From NCBI RefSeq assembly GCF_902497855.1, contig NZ_CABVHU010000017.1:1-64000 (forward strand): a stretch of DNA of 64,000 nt. The letters are read 5' to 3'. Within the stretch, counting starts at the first letter, position 1. Each line of letters starts with the position of its first letter. Positions 42,047-50,860 of the stretch are shown here, one piece after another. The position numbers were made by a program, and so were the translations under genes. The notes below the pieces were generated by a model that ran no database searches, had not been told where the DNA came from, and saw nothing but the letters and a program-made list of their open reading frames with translations. Source of the DNA: Pseudomonas fluorescens. Lineage in GTDB: Bacteria; Pseudomonadota; Gammaproteobacteria; Pseudomonadales; Pseudomonadaceae.

Positions 42047-43723
42047 TCAGGTGTGATGAATGTCCCGATCCTTGGTTTCCGGCAGGAAGAAAATACCCAG
42101 GATGGCGGTCATCACCGCGATGATGATCGGGTACCACAGCCCGTAGTAGATATCACCCGTGGCCGCGACCATGGCGAAGGCCACCGTGGGCAGGAAGCCA
42201 CCGAACCAGCCGTTGCCGATGTGGTACGGCAGCGACATCGAGGTGTAGCGGATGCGCGCCGGGAACAGTTCCACCAGCCAGGCGGCGATCGGGCCGTAGA
42301 CCATGGTCACGTAGATCACCAGGATGGTCAGGAGCAGCAGGACCATCGGGTAGTTGGTCTTGGTCGGGTCGGCCTTCTCGGGGTAGCCGGCTTCCTTGAG
42401 CGACGAACCCAGGGTCGCGACGAAGGCGTCGTTCCTGGCCTTGAAGTCGGCGGCCGGCATGCCGGTGCCCTCAAAGCTCTGGATGACTTTCTCGCCGATG
42501 CGCACCTGCGCCACGGTGCCAGGTTCGGCCTTCACGTTCTCATAGGGGATGGCCCGTTTGGCCAGCACCGTCTTCGCCAGGTCGCAGGAACTGGTGAATT
42601 TGGCCTTGCCCACCGGGTCGAACTGGAACGAGCAATGGTCGGGATCGGCGATCACCGTGACCGGGTTCTTCGCCTGCGCGGCGAACACGTCGGGGTTACC
42701 GTACTGGGTCAGCGCATGGAAGATCGGGAAGTAGGTCAGCGCCGCGAGGATGCAGCCGGCCATGATGATGCCCTTGCGGCCGATGCGGTCGGACAGGCTG
42801 CCGAAGATGACGAAGAACGGCGTCCCGATCAGCAACGAGCCGGCGATCAGCAGGTTGGCGGTCTGCGGGTCGATCTTCAGCGTCTGCAGCAGGAAGAACA
42901 GCGCATAGAACTGCCCGGTGTACCAGACCACGGCCTGGCCGGCAGTGCCGCCGAGCAGGGCCATGATCACGATCTTGAGGTTGTCCCAGCGGGCGAAGGA
43001 TTCGGTCAGCGGTGCCTTGGAAGCCTTGCCTTCAGCCTTCATTTTCAGGAACACCGGCGACTCGCTGAGTTGCAGACGGATGTACACCGAGACGATCAGC
43101 AACAGGATCGACAGCAGGAACGGAATCCGCCAGCCCCAGGCCTCGAAGGCTTCGGTGCCGAGGATGGTGCGACAGGCGAGGATCACCAGCAGTGACAGGA
43201 ACAGGCCGAGGGTCGCTGTGGTTTGAATCCACGAAGTGAAGTAGCCGCGCTTGCCCTTGGGCGCATGTTCCGCCACGTAGGTCGCCGCACCGCCGTATTC
43301 ACCGCCCAGGGCCAGGCCTTGCAACAGGCGCAGGGTGATCAGGATGATCGGCGCGGCGACGCCGATGGTCGCATAGCCGGGCAGGAAGCCGACGATGGCC
43401 GTGGAGATACCCATGATCACAATGGTGATGAGGAAGGTGTGCTTGCGCCCGATCATGTCCCCCAGGCGACCGAACACGATGGCGCCAAAGGGGCGTACGG
43501 CGAAGCCCGCGGCGAACGCGAGGAGCGCGAAGATGAACGAGGTTGTCTCGTTGACCCCGGCGAAGAAATGCTTGGCGATGATCGCGGCAAGCGAGCCGTA
43601 AAGGTAAAAGTCGTACCACTCGAACACGGTGCCCAGGGACGAGGCAAAGATGACTTTGCGCTCCTCCTTGGTAAGCCCGTGGTGGGGCGCGCTGCGCGCC
43701 GTTGCATTGTCGATTGCGGGCAT
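42047..43723 (-). CDS. MFS transporter, metabolite:H+ symporter (MHS) family, with large periplasmic insertion
   Basis: A 558-residue MFS carrier. It has ASSLGTVFEWYDFYLYG, the MHS signature, GRLGDMIGRKHTF (cytoplasmic loop 2-3), GLALGGEYGGAATYVAEHAP and a C-terminal PETKDRDIHHT. Twelve helices can be assigned. Residues about 340-458, between helices 9 and 10, form an extra hydrophilic domain with two Cys (364, 380), predicted periplasmic. Typical MHS carriers are near 430 residues. Family substrates include citrate, ketoglutarate, shikimate and betaine. The leader AAATAACAACAAA just upstream of the ribosome site looks like a Crc/Hfq target. Confidence 0.85.
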   Translation of the reverse strand: MPAIDNATARSAPHHGLTKEERKVIFASSLGTVFEWYDFYLYGSLAAIIAKHFFAGVNETTSFIFALLAFAAGFAVRPFGAIVFGRLGDMIGRKHTFLITIVIMGISTAIVGFLPGYATIGVAAPIILITLRLLQGLALGGEYGGAATYVAEHAPKGKRGYFTSWIQTTATLGLFLSLLVILACRTILGTEAFEAWGWRIPFLLSILLLIVSVYIRLQLSESPVFLKMKAEGKASKAPLTESFARWDNLKIVIMALLGGTAGQAVVWYTGQFYALFFLLQTLKIDPQTANLLIAGSLLIGTPFFVIFGSLSDRIGRKGIIMAGCILAALTYFPIFHALTQYGNPDVFAAQAKNPVTVIADPDHCSFQFDPVGKAKFTSSCDLAKTVLAKRAIPYENVKAEPGTVAQVRIGEKVIQSFEGTGMPAADFKARNDAFVATLGSSLKEAGYPEKADPTKTNYPMVLLLLTILVIYVTMVYGPIAAWLVELFPARIRYTSMSLPYHIGNGWFGGFLPTVAFAMVAATGDIYYGLWYPIIIAVMTAILGIFFLPETKDRDIHHT

Positions 43724-44158
43724 AAGTCTTCTCCGTCTTTGTTGTTATTTACAGGCCGGAGTACCCCACTACCTTCTTGCCGCACCCTGGCCCTGGGGCT
43801 GATGTCATCGGATTACGGATTGCGCAAAGCATGCACACAGGTTGACGGCCTCGCATTGCTGCAAGGTTTCCTGAAGCATAATCGGCTTCGCGCAGATATC
43901 CACTCGCCGGCGACAGTTACTTGCGCGACCTCGACCCTTTGCGGCCAGACACCCACACGGACGGTCGAAGCGTTTCACCGATCCCCGTGCTTGGTGTTAA
44001 ATAGGACGCTCAGGGTGTCAGCCCGGCCCTGTCGCGAAATGCACTGCCACGAGAACCGTTATGAACCCCCATTTCAAGACCCGCGCTGTCCTTGCCTCCT
44101 GGACCGCGCCTGATGCAAACACTCACCGCGTCGCCCCTGCGCAGCTGGCGGTAGTCCC
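43724..44158. other. Divergent intergenic region between MHS carrier and amidase
   Basis: About 435 bp. The left end holds the CA-rich leader of the MHS gene (43738-43750). A 33-codon frame (44061-44162) overlaps the amidase start as ATGA but has no family features. I see no clear promoter, operator or RNA gene. Confidence 0.45.
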
Positions 44159-45874
44159 ATGATCGACGTCACCGAAGTCTCCATTGCCGAACTGCGTGCG
44201 GCGCTCGAATCAGGCCGCACCACCGCGGTCGAGCTGGTCCAGGCCTATCTTGCCCGGGTCGATGCCTACGACGGTCCCGACACCGCCACCGCCCTCAATG
44301 CGGTCGTGGTGCGCAACCCCGATGCCCTCGAGGAGGCCCGGGCGTCCGATGCCCGTAGGGCCAAGGGCGAGACCCTGGGACCGCTCGATGGCATCCCTTA
44401 TACGGCCAAGGACAGTTACCTGGTCAAGGGGCTGACCGCCGCCTCGGGCAGTCCGGCATTCGCCAACCTGGTCGCCTATCGCGATGCGTTCACCATCGAA
44501 CGGCTGCGCGCCGCGGGTGCGATCTGCCTGGGCAAGACCAATATGCCGCCCATGGCCAACGGCGGCATGCAACGCGGGGTCTACGGCCGCGCGGAGAGCC
44601 CGTACAACGCCGACTACCTCACGGCCCCCTTCGCCTCTGGCTCGTCGAATGGCGCCGGGACTGCCACCGCCGCCAGCTTCGCGGCCTTCGGCCTGGCTGA
44701 AGAGACCTGGTCGAGCGGACGCGGGCCTGCATCGAACAATGGCCTGTGTGCCTACACGCCATCGCGCGGGGTGATCTCGGTGCGCGGCAACTGGCCGTTG
44801 ACCCCGACCATGGACGTGGTGGTGCCGTTCGCCCGAACCATGGCCGACCTGCTCGAGGTACTCGACGTGGTGGTCGCGGAGGATCCAGACACCCGCGGCG
44901 ATCTGTGGCGGATGCAACCCTGGGTGCAGATTCCAAGTGTCGCCTCGGTGCGCCCGGCCTCCTATGCATCGCTCGCGGCGGATGGCGCTGCGCTCGCCGG
45001 CAAACGCTTTGGCGTGCCGCGCATGTACATCAACGCCGATCCCGAGGCAGGCACGGCGCAGGCGCCGGGTATCGGGGGGCCTACCGGGCAGCGGATCAAA
45101 ACCCGGGCCTCGGTGATCGGGCTCTGGGAAGACGCGCGCCAGGCACTCGAGGCCGCAGGCGCCGAAGTGCTCGAGGTCGACTTCCCTATGGTCTCCAATT
45201 GCGAGGGTGATCGTCCGGGCGCGCCGACGGTGTTTATCCGGGGCCTGGTGTCCAAGGAGTTCCTGAATCACGAGTTGTGGGATCTGACGGCCTGGGCGTT
45301 CGATGATTTTCTGCAAGCCAACGGCGATCCGAAGCTCAATCGCCTGGTCGATGTCGACGGGCCGCTGATTTTCCCCCACGACCCGGGGACCCTGCCCAAC
45401 CGCGAGGGCGACCTGGTCGCGGGCATGGACGAGTATGTGCGGATGGCCGAGCGCGGCATCACCCCCTGGGACCAGATCGTCACTGTGCCGGATGGGCTGC
45501 GCGGGCTGGAACAGACCCGTCGCATCGATCTGGAGGACTGGATGGACCGGCTGGGGCTCGATGCGGTGATCTTCCCTACGGTAGCCGACGTCGCGCCGGC
45601 GAATGCCGACGTCGACCCGCAGTCCGCGGATATCGCCTGGAGCAACGGCATCTGGGTCGCCAACGGCAACCTCGCCATCCGCCACCTGGGCGTGCCCACG
45701 GTCACGGTGCCGATGGGCATCATGCCCGACATCGGCATGCCGGTCGGGCTGACATTTGCCGGTCGTGCGTATGACGATTCGACGTTGTTGCGTTTGGCTG
45801 CGGCGTTTGAATCGACGGGGACCAAGCGCTTGATTCCGCCTCGGACTCCGCCATTGTCGGGTGGTGAAAAATAG
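44159..45874 (+). CDS. Amidase signature family hydrolase
   Basis: A 571-residue amidase. The catalytic Lys is in GIPYTAKDSYLVKG (about residue 82), and the Ser-rich region FASGSSNGAGTATAASFAAFG supplies the cis-Ser. The nucleophile segment reads EETWSSGRGPASNNG instead of the standard GTDTGGSIRxPA, so it belongs to a divergent subgroup. The C-terminal part includes ADVAPANADVDPQSADIAWSNG. It would hydrolyse a carboxamide. It is divergent from the MHS carrier gene. The ribosome site is weak (GGCGGTAG). A role in feeding the Rieske pathway with an acid from an amide is possible but unproven. Confidence 0.78.
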   Translation: MIDVTEVSIAELRAALESGRTTAVELVQAYLARVDAYDGPDTATALNAVVVRNPDALEEARASDARRAKGETLGPLDGIPYTAKDSYLVKGLTAASGSPAFANLVAYRDAFTIERLRAAGAICLGKTNMPPMANGGMQRGVYGRAESPYNADYLTAPFASGSSNGAGTATAASFAAFGLAEETWSSGRGPASNNGLCAYTPSRGVISVRGNWPLTPTMDVVVPFARTMADLLEVLDVVVAEDPDTRGDLWRMQPWVQIPSVASVRPASYASLAADGAALAGKRFGVPRMYINADPEAGTAQAPGIGGPTGQRIKTRASVIGLWEDARQALEAAGAEVLEVDFPMVSNCEGDRPGAPTVFIRGLVSKEFLNHELWDLTAWAFDDFLQANGDPKLNRLVDVDGPLIFPHDPGTLPNREGDLVAGMDEYVRMAERGITPWDQIVTVPDGLRGLEQTRRIDLEDWMDRLGLDAVIFPTVADVAPANADVDPQSADIAWSNGIWVANGNLAIRHLGVPTVTVPMGIMPDIGMPVGLTFAGRAYDDSTLLRLAAAFESTGTKRLIPPRTPPLSGGEK

Positions 45875-45922
45875 CAGCGGCCGGAGCTTCAACCTGGGCG
45901 TTGGCCAGCTCAGGTGAGGCAT

Positions 45923-46037
45923 GACACCGATCCCCTGTAGGAGCTGGCTTGCCAGCGAAGGCGTCCTTCCAGACGAAAAAATATTGCCTGACCCACCGCC
46001 TTCGCTGGCAAGCCAGCTCCTACAAGGGATCGGTGTC
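45923..46037. repeat. REPIN-type long inverted repeat
   Basis: Left arm from GACACCGATCCC through TGTAGGAGCTGGCTTGCCAG to CGAAGGCG, right arm its inverse ending GGGATCGGTGTC. The arms are about 40 bp and nearly perfect, separated by about 35 bp. It lies between convergent genes, and its right end overlaps the stop codon of the isomerase gene at 46036-46038, so it could act as a transcription or decay barrier. Confidence 0.85.
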
Positions 46038-46887
46038 AGGTTCGGGTTTGAAGGCTGGCGCGCTGGCAATCCTTCCACAGCCCGCGTATCAAATCCTTGA
46101 GCATCAGCGCCTCCGCCCAGCGATCGGTGATCTCGCCGCCGTCGGCACCCGTGATGGCATAGGGTGGCGGACCCAGTTCGCAGGTGAAGGACAGGCTGGC
46201 AGGCGTGTTCGGTCGCGCCAGCCAATCCTCGATCCCATAGCGCCACCAGCCAAGAAAACGCTCCACCCAGGGTCGATGCCGGGCGAAGCCCAAGGCGACC
46301 TGAACCTGTTCGCAGCTGGCGACACGGCCATGAAACCCCCAACTGTGGCGCAGGATGGTCTGGATCTGCCGGTCATCCTCGGCAGTCGCCGGCTCCGGCA
46401 GTTCGCGGCCCACGACGTAGTGGGACAAGTCGGCCAACAACTTCAGATCGGGCATTTCAGCGAGGATGTCGAGGGTGAACAACAGGTCGCTGGTGAGGCG
46501 ATAACGGTGGGTTTCCAGAAGGATCGGAAAGTCCACCTGCTCGGCCAGGCGCTGCCAGCCTTCGATCAGCTCGATGGCCTGCGCCAGCGTGCGCGGCCTG
46601 ACGTCGGCTTGCAGCGTGAGGTGATGACAGCCATGGCGCGAGGCGACATCGATCGCCGCCGCCAGATCGTCCACGGTGCGGGGAAACACCTGTCCCTCAA
46701 TCTGCAGGCCCCGCGCCTTGGCGGCACTGCTCAGGCGTGCGGCGTGCGGCCCGACCCAGAAATGATCGGTGATGCCGTCGAAGCCGGCGGCGGCGATCTG
46801 TTCCAGCTGCGCTTCTATGGAAAGGTCGCATTGGCCGCGGTGATCCTGCATGGCCCACAGCGACTGGAATACCAGGAATTCACGCAT
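46036..46887 (-). CDS. Xylose-isomerase-like TIM-barrel sugar phosphate isomerase/epimerase
   Basis: A 283-residue TIM-barrel protein of the AP-endonuclease-2/IolE/MocC superfamily. It includes QLEQIAAAGFDGITDHFW, HLTLQADVRPR, ILLETHRYRLTSD (metal-ligand Glu) and LLADLSHYVVG with a conserved Asp and His. It is the last gene of the leftward mocD-mocE-mocF unit and is preceded by a good ribosome site, AAGGAG, at the mocF stop. MocC of rhizopine clusters belongs to the same superfamily. A second, different member is encoded at 54097. It probably acts on a keto-inositol or ring-opened product; this is inferred. Confidence 0.75.
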   Translation of the reverse strand: MREFLVFQSLWAMQDHRGQCDLSIEAQLEQIAAAGFDGITDHFWVGPHAARLSSAAKARGLQIEGQVFPRTVDDLAAAIDVASRHGCHHLTLQADVRPRTLAQAIELIEGWQRLAEQVDFPILLETHRYRLTSDLLFTLDILAEMPDLKLLADLSHYVVGRELPEPATAEDDRQIQTILRHSWGFHGRVASCEQVQVALGFARHRPWVERFLGWWRYGIEDWLARPNTPASLSFTCELGPPPYAITGADGGEITDRWAEALMLKDLIRGLWKDCQRASLQTRT

Positions 46888-46888
46888 G

Positions 46889-48130
46889 TCAGCTCCTTAG
46901 CAATTGTTTGAGCGGCACATCGGCGTCGGCCAAGGCGCCTACCGAAAGTGGATTGGAGTGAGCTATCAGCCGCTCGCACAGCTTGATGTCCCTGGCGATG
47001 CTATTGCCCTGCCCCCAACCGCAAGCACCTTGCAATCGCTGCTCGGCATCGAGATAAAACATCAGGAAACCGCCCCCCGGGGTGTCCCGGCTCGCCGTGG
47101 GCTGCGTGTTTGCAATCACGCCCACCGTCTGCAGCCCCCAGTCGTACTGATCGGACCAGAAACCGGGAATGACCTCGAAGGGCAGCTCGCCGCCCAACAG
47201 ATTCAGCGCGGCGTGACGGCCCTGGGCTTCGGCGTTGCGCCAGGTCTCCTGACGCTGGAAAACTCCGTGCGGATGCAACCGGAACTCACAGACATCGCCC
47301 GCCGCAAAGATGTCCGGCGCACTGCTGCGCAAGTGTGCGTCGACGCGGATGCCCTGGCCGACGTCGAGTCCCGCGGCTGCGGCCAACTCGATGTTGGGTT
47401 GCATGCCGATGCCCACCACCACCAGGTCGCAGGGCAGCAGCTGGCCGTCGACCAGTTGCACCGATTCAACACACCGGGTGCCCTGCACCGCCTCGATGGC
47501 CACGTTCAGCCGCACATCCACGCCCTGGCTGCGATGCAGGTCCAGCAGGACGCCGGACAATCGCTCCGGCAGGACGCGACCCGCCAGCCGCGGGCCGGCT
47601 TCGAGCAAGGTCACCGTGCAGCCCAAGGCACGGGCAGTGGCGGCGACTTCGAGGCCGATGAAGCCGCCACCGACCACCACCAATCGGGTGCCGGGCCGTA
47701 GCGAAGCGCGCAATGCCAGGGCCTCGTCATGGGTGCGCAGGTACAGCACATTCAGTAAATCCTCTGGCACCGAGGGCAGTCGCCGCGCCCTGCCCCCGGT
47801 CGCCAGCAACAGGCGGGCGTAATCCAGCCAGCGGCCATCGGCCAGTTGCAGACGATGCTGCTGCGGATCGAGGCGGTGCACCGGGTTATCCGCCAGGTGT
47901 TCGATGTCCAGTTCGGCGAGCCGGGCGCTATCGCACAGACTGTAGCCCGCCAGATCGACCGTGCCCTGCAACAGGCCTTTGGACAGCGGCGGACGTTCGT
48001 AAGGCGCGTGGGGCTCGTCGCCTATCAGGATCAGGCGACCGCGATAACCCTGGTCGCGCAAGGTCAGGGCCGCGCGGCCACCCGCATGCCCTGCGCCGAC
48101 GATGACCAGTGGAGCGTTGGCAGAATTCAT
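46889..48130 (-). CDS. mocF: FAD-dependent ferredoxin reductase (MocF-like)
   Basis: A 413-residue reductase of the BphA4/rubredoxin-reductase class. It has the FAD motif VGAGHAGGRAALTLRD, the NAD motif VVVGGGFIGLEVAATA, LLATGGRARRLPSVP, the second FAD site DIFAAGDVCEF and a C-terminal reductase domain with SDQYDWGLQTVG. It passes electrons from NAD(P)H to the Rieske ferredoxin encoded immediately upstream. The trio reductase-ferredoxin-desaturase-like oxygenase is the mocF-mocE-mocD set of rhizopine catabolism, where it is needed to demethylate 3-O-methyl-scyllo-inosamine. Confidence 0.78.
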   Translation of the reverse strand: MNSANAPLVIVGAGHAGGRAALTLRDQGYRGRLILIGDEPHAPYERPPLSKGLLQGTVDLAGYSLCDSARLAELDIEHLADNPVHRLDPQQHRLQLADGRWLDYARLLLATGGRARRLPSVPEDLLNVLYLRTHDEALALRASLRPGTRLVVVGGGFIGLEVAATARALGCTVTLLEAGPRLAGRVLPERLSGVLLDLHRSQGVDVRLNVAIEAVQGTRCVESVQLVDGQLLPCDLVVVGIGMQPNIELAAAAGLDVGQGIRVDAHLRSSAPDIFAAGDVCEFRLHPHGVFQRQETWRNAEAQGRHAALNLLGGELPFEVIPGFWSDQYDWGLQTVGVIANTQPTASRDTPGGGFLMFYLDAEQRLQGACGWGQGNSIARDIKLCERLIAHSNPLSVGALADADVPLKQLLRS

Positions 48131-48148
48131 GGCTCGGACTCCGTGCAG

Positions 48149-48469
48149 TCAAACGCTGATGGCGAGCAGCACACGACCCGCCTCGACTCGGACCTGATAG
48201 GTCTTGAGGTTGACGCACACCGGCGCGCCGAGGGCTTTGCCGGAGCGGTAGTCGAATCGTCCGTTGTGCTTGGGGCACTCGATGACATGCTCCATCACCA
48301 GGCCATCGGCGAGGTGGATGGATTCGTGGGTGCACAGCCCTGCCGTGGCGAAAAACTCGCTGTCGGCGGAGCGGTACACGGCATAGGTGTGCTGGCCATG
48401 GTCGAAACGAATGACGTCTTCTTCATTTATCTCGCCCACGGCACATACATCGATCCATTGGTCGGTCAT
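48149..48469 (-). CDS. mocE: Rieske-type 2Fe-2S ferredoxin (MocE-like)
   Basis: A 106-residue soluble ferredoxin with Rieske ligands in GLCTHESIHLADG (Cys-x-His) and IECPKHNGRFDYRSG (Cys-x-x-His). It carries electrons from the reductase MocF to the MocD oxygenase. Downstream it is 18 nt from mocF and upstream 36 nt from mocD, in the same order as the oxygenase system of the rhizopine genes. Homologues also accompany other oxygenases, so the name depends on context. Confidence 0.78.
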   Translation of the reverse strand: MTDQWIDVCAVGEINEEDVIRFDHGQHTYAVYRSADSEFFATAGLCTHESIHLADGLVMEHVIECPKHNGRFDYRSGKALGAPVCVNLKTYQVRVEAGRVLLAISV

Positions 48470-48505
48470 GGCGTTTTCTCTTGTCAGGGGTACAACGGGA
48501 CGGTG

Positions 48506-49654
48506 TCAGGCCGGTGTGACTTCAGCTTGCGCCTGGGCGGTTGCGGCAGGCTCTGCGCGCTGGGGCAAAGGCCGACGGACGAAATATGTGGGGTCCTGGC
48601 GTTGCTTCCAGATGGTCGGGATGATTTCCTTGAAGGCCTCGAACAGACTGCGGTAAGGCGGCGGGCAGTCCTGGCGGATCTCCTCGTGAAGCTGCGCCAG
48701 CGCATGAAAAGGCACCATCGGATACATGTGATGCTCAAGGTGATAATTCATGTTGAGGTACAGGAAGCGCAGCACCGGGTTCATGTAGATGGTGCGGCAG
48801 TTGCTGCGGTGATCGAGCACGTCCTCGGCCAGGCCGACATGCTGCGTCAGGCCGAACAGGTAGGACAGCCAACCGCCATAGAGCGTCGGCAGACCGATGA
48901 ACATCAACGGCAACCAGCTCTGCAGGTACAGCGCAGCGCCCACGACCAGCCCGTAAATCACCAGCCAGACGCGTGCGTCCCGCACCACCTTGGGCCGCTC
49001 GGATTCGGGGATGAACGTCTGCTCTTCCTCACTCATCCGCCCCAGCGCATGCCTGCAGACCGACTTCATGGTGTGCCATGCATAAGGCATTCTGAACAGG
49101 CTCAGCACCATATTGATCAGGCTCGGCGGACGGGGTTCGACGATTTCCGGATCGCGGCCGACGATGATGGTGTCGGTGTGGTGCCGCGCATGGCTCCAGC
49201 GCCAGACCTGGGGTTCGAACATGAACATGAAGCTCGACAGCTGGTAGATCGCATCATTCATCCAGCGGGTCTTGAACGCCGTACCGTGCCCCGTTTCGTG
49301 CCAGCGGGCATTGGACGCCGTGCCATAGAGCAGCCCGTAGACGAAGAAGAACGGCACGCAGGCCCAGGAGCCCCAGAACCAGTAGCCGCCGAAGCCGGTC
49401 ACCAGCATCGCCGACAGCCAGATTGCGGTATCCCTCAGGGCCGGCCCATCGCGGCGCTGCATCAGTTCCTTCATGCGTTTTCGGGAAATCGGCGACTGGT
49501 ACCAACTGGCCGATACCAGGCCTTTTTCCGCCGCCCTGGCGGCTTCGGGGCCGGTCAATCGATAATCCCGAGGCCCGGGTTTACCCGGGTGTTCAAAGGC
49601 TGCGTTTCGTTCAGGCATTTTATTATTCTCCGCAAGCTTGATGGTTTGAGTCAC
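48506..49654 (-). CDS. mocD: Membrane di-iron desaturase/hydroxylase-type oxygenase (MocD-like)
   Basis: A 382-residue fatty-acid-desaturase-fold protein. Its three histidine boxes are HETGHGTAF, HARHHTD and NYHLEHHMYP, which bind the di-iron centre, and hydrophobic pairs flank them (TAIWLSAMLVTGFGGYWFWG; LVIYGLVVGAALYLQ). In rhizobial moc clusters a protein of this family works with MocE and MocF in rhizopine demethylation. It is first in the leftward unit, divergent from the LacI-type regulator with a clear operator between them. The alternative is a generic lipid desaturase, but coupling to a Rieske ferredoxin and reductase favours MocD. Confidence 0.78.
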   Translation of the reverse strand: MTQTIKLAENNKMPERNAAFEHPGKPGPRDYRLTGPEAARAAEKGLVSASWYQSPISRKRMKELMQRRDGPALRDTAIWLSAMLVTGFGGYWFWGSWACVPFFFVYGLLYGTASNARWHETGHGTAFKTRWMNDAIYQLSSFMFMFEPQVWRWSHARHHTDTIIVGRDPEIVEPRPPSLINMVLSLFRMPYAWHTMKSVCRHALGRMSEEEQTFIPESERPKVVRDARVWLVIYGLVVGAALYLQSWLPLMFIGLPTLYGGWLSYLFGLTQHVGLAEDVLDHRSNCRTIYMNPVLRFLYLNMNYHLEHHMYPMVPFHALAQLHEEIRQDCPPPYRSLFEAFKEIIPTIWKQRQDPTYFVRRPLPQRAEPAATAQAQAEVTPA

Positions 49655-49732
49655 TTGCCTGGATGCGGGGTGGCATCGCTGGAGAAAATATAGAGAGCGC
49701 GCAAATCACCCTCAAGCCCTTGAATACATTCC

Positions 49733-49783
49733 CTATCAAGCTATCATCCAGGCCCAGCAAGGCTTGATAGTTTTCTATCAAGG
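49733..49783. promoter_or_regulatory. LacI-type operator between mocD and the regulator gene
   Basis: GCTTGATAG (49762-49770) and CTATCAAGG (49775-49783) form an inverted repeat with 8-bp matching arms and a TTTT centre. A third half-site, CTATCAAG, lies at 49733-49740. The position in the divergent gap suits control of both the mocD operon and the regulator. Confidence 0.7.
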
Positions 49784-49800
49784 CGTTTTCGGGACCCACC

Positions 49801-50850
49801 ATGAACAACAATAAACGCCCCACCATCGCCACCGTCGCCGAGCACGCACGCTTGAGCGTGGCCACCGTGGACCGGGTACTCAACGCCAGGGCACCGGTCA
49901 GCCCGGCCACCGCCGAACAGGTGTTCCAGGCCGCCGAAGCCGTCGGTTATTTCGCCGCCAGGCTGATCGGCCAGCGGATCCGCGAACGTCGTCCCAGCTA
50001 TCGTTTCGGCATCCTGCTACTCGGCACCGCCCAAGCGTTCTATGCCAATCTTGCCGCCGCCATCACCGAGGCGGCGCAGTGCCAGGCCGGCGCCAACCTG
50101 AGCTGTCAGTTCGACTATGTGTTCGACCGCACTCCCAGCGCCATCATTGCCCAGATCGAACAACTGGCGGTGCAGTGCGATGGCCTGGCGGTGGTCAGCT
50201 TCGCGCACCCGCTGATCAATGCCGCCATCGCCCAGATCAGGGAGGCCGGCGTGCCGGTGATCGCGCTGCTGTCCGACATCGCCGAGGCCGCGAGCGAGCC
50301 TTATGTCGGCCTGGATAATCATGAGGTCGGACGCACCATGGGCTGGTTGCTGGCTCACACCTGCGGTGCACGCAAAGGCAGCATCGGCGTCTTGCTCGGC
50401 GGCCACCGCTTTCTCGGCCATCAGGCTCGGCTCGAGGGGCTGCGCGGCTACCTGACGGCGCACGCCCCGGGATTACGCCTGCTCGACGCGGTGATCAACA
50501 TGGACAACTGTGACGTCACCGAAGAGGCCACCCTGGAGCTTCTGGCGCGCCACCAGGACTTGCGCGGGTTGTGCGTGGTCGGCGGTGGCGGCGACGGCAT
50601 CATCAGTGCCCTGGCGCAGCTGCCCAAGCGACCTGCGCTGTGCTGTATCTTGCAGGAGTCGACCGAACTGTCGCGACAAGCCCTGGCGCAGGGCTTGATC
50701 AGCCTGGTCATCGACTCCCAGCCACGCCTGGTGGCGACAGCGCTGGTCGACTTGCTGGTCGAGCTGCAGACCACGCCGGACTTCGACTCGCTACGGCATC
50801 GAATCCATGTGCCGTTGCAGATCATGACCTCGGAGAACGCCCGAGGCTGA
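49801..50850 (+). CDS. LacI-family transcriptional regulator
   Basis: A 349-residue regulator. The N-terminal HTH is PTIATVAEHARLSVATVDRVLNARAPVSPATAEQV (read in parts), with the hinge region before residue 65. The C-terminal type I periplasmic-binding-protein-like domain includes VSFAHPLINAAIAQIREAGVPV and GVLLGGHRFLGHQARLEGLRG, matching regulators that sense free sugars or inositols. ATG 49801 lies just beyond the CTTGATAG operator. It is divergent from mocD and converges on a sigma-54 activator gene with only 10 nt between their ends. Confidence 0.85.
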   Translation: MNNNKRPTIATVAEHARLSVATVDRVLNARAPVSPATAEQVFQAAEAVGYFAARLIGQRIRERRPSYRFGILLLGTAQAFYANLAAAITEAAQCQAGANLSCQFDYVFDRTPSAIIAQIEQLAVQCDGLAVVSFAHPLINAAIAQIREAGVPVIALLSDIAEAASEPYVGLDNHEVGRTMGWLLAHTCGARKGSIGVLLGGHRFLGHQARLEGLRGYLTAHAPGLRLLDAVINMDNCDVTEEATLELLARHQDLRGLCVVGGGGDGIISALAQLPKRPALCCILQESTELSRQALAQGLISLVIDSQPRLVATALVDLLVELQTTPDFDSLRHRIHVPLQIMTSENARG

Positions 50851-50860
50851 GCGTGCTTCA

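Noticed and set aside
44061..44162. 33-codon frame just upstream of the amidase with an ATGA overlap
   Set aside because: It could be a leader peptide, but there is no strong ribosome site, no family match and no regulatory hairpin; not enough support for a gene call.
44210..46342. Leftward 710-codon open frame opposite the amidase
   Set aside because: It crosses a REP inverted repeat and two real genes; the composition is typical of antisense noise.
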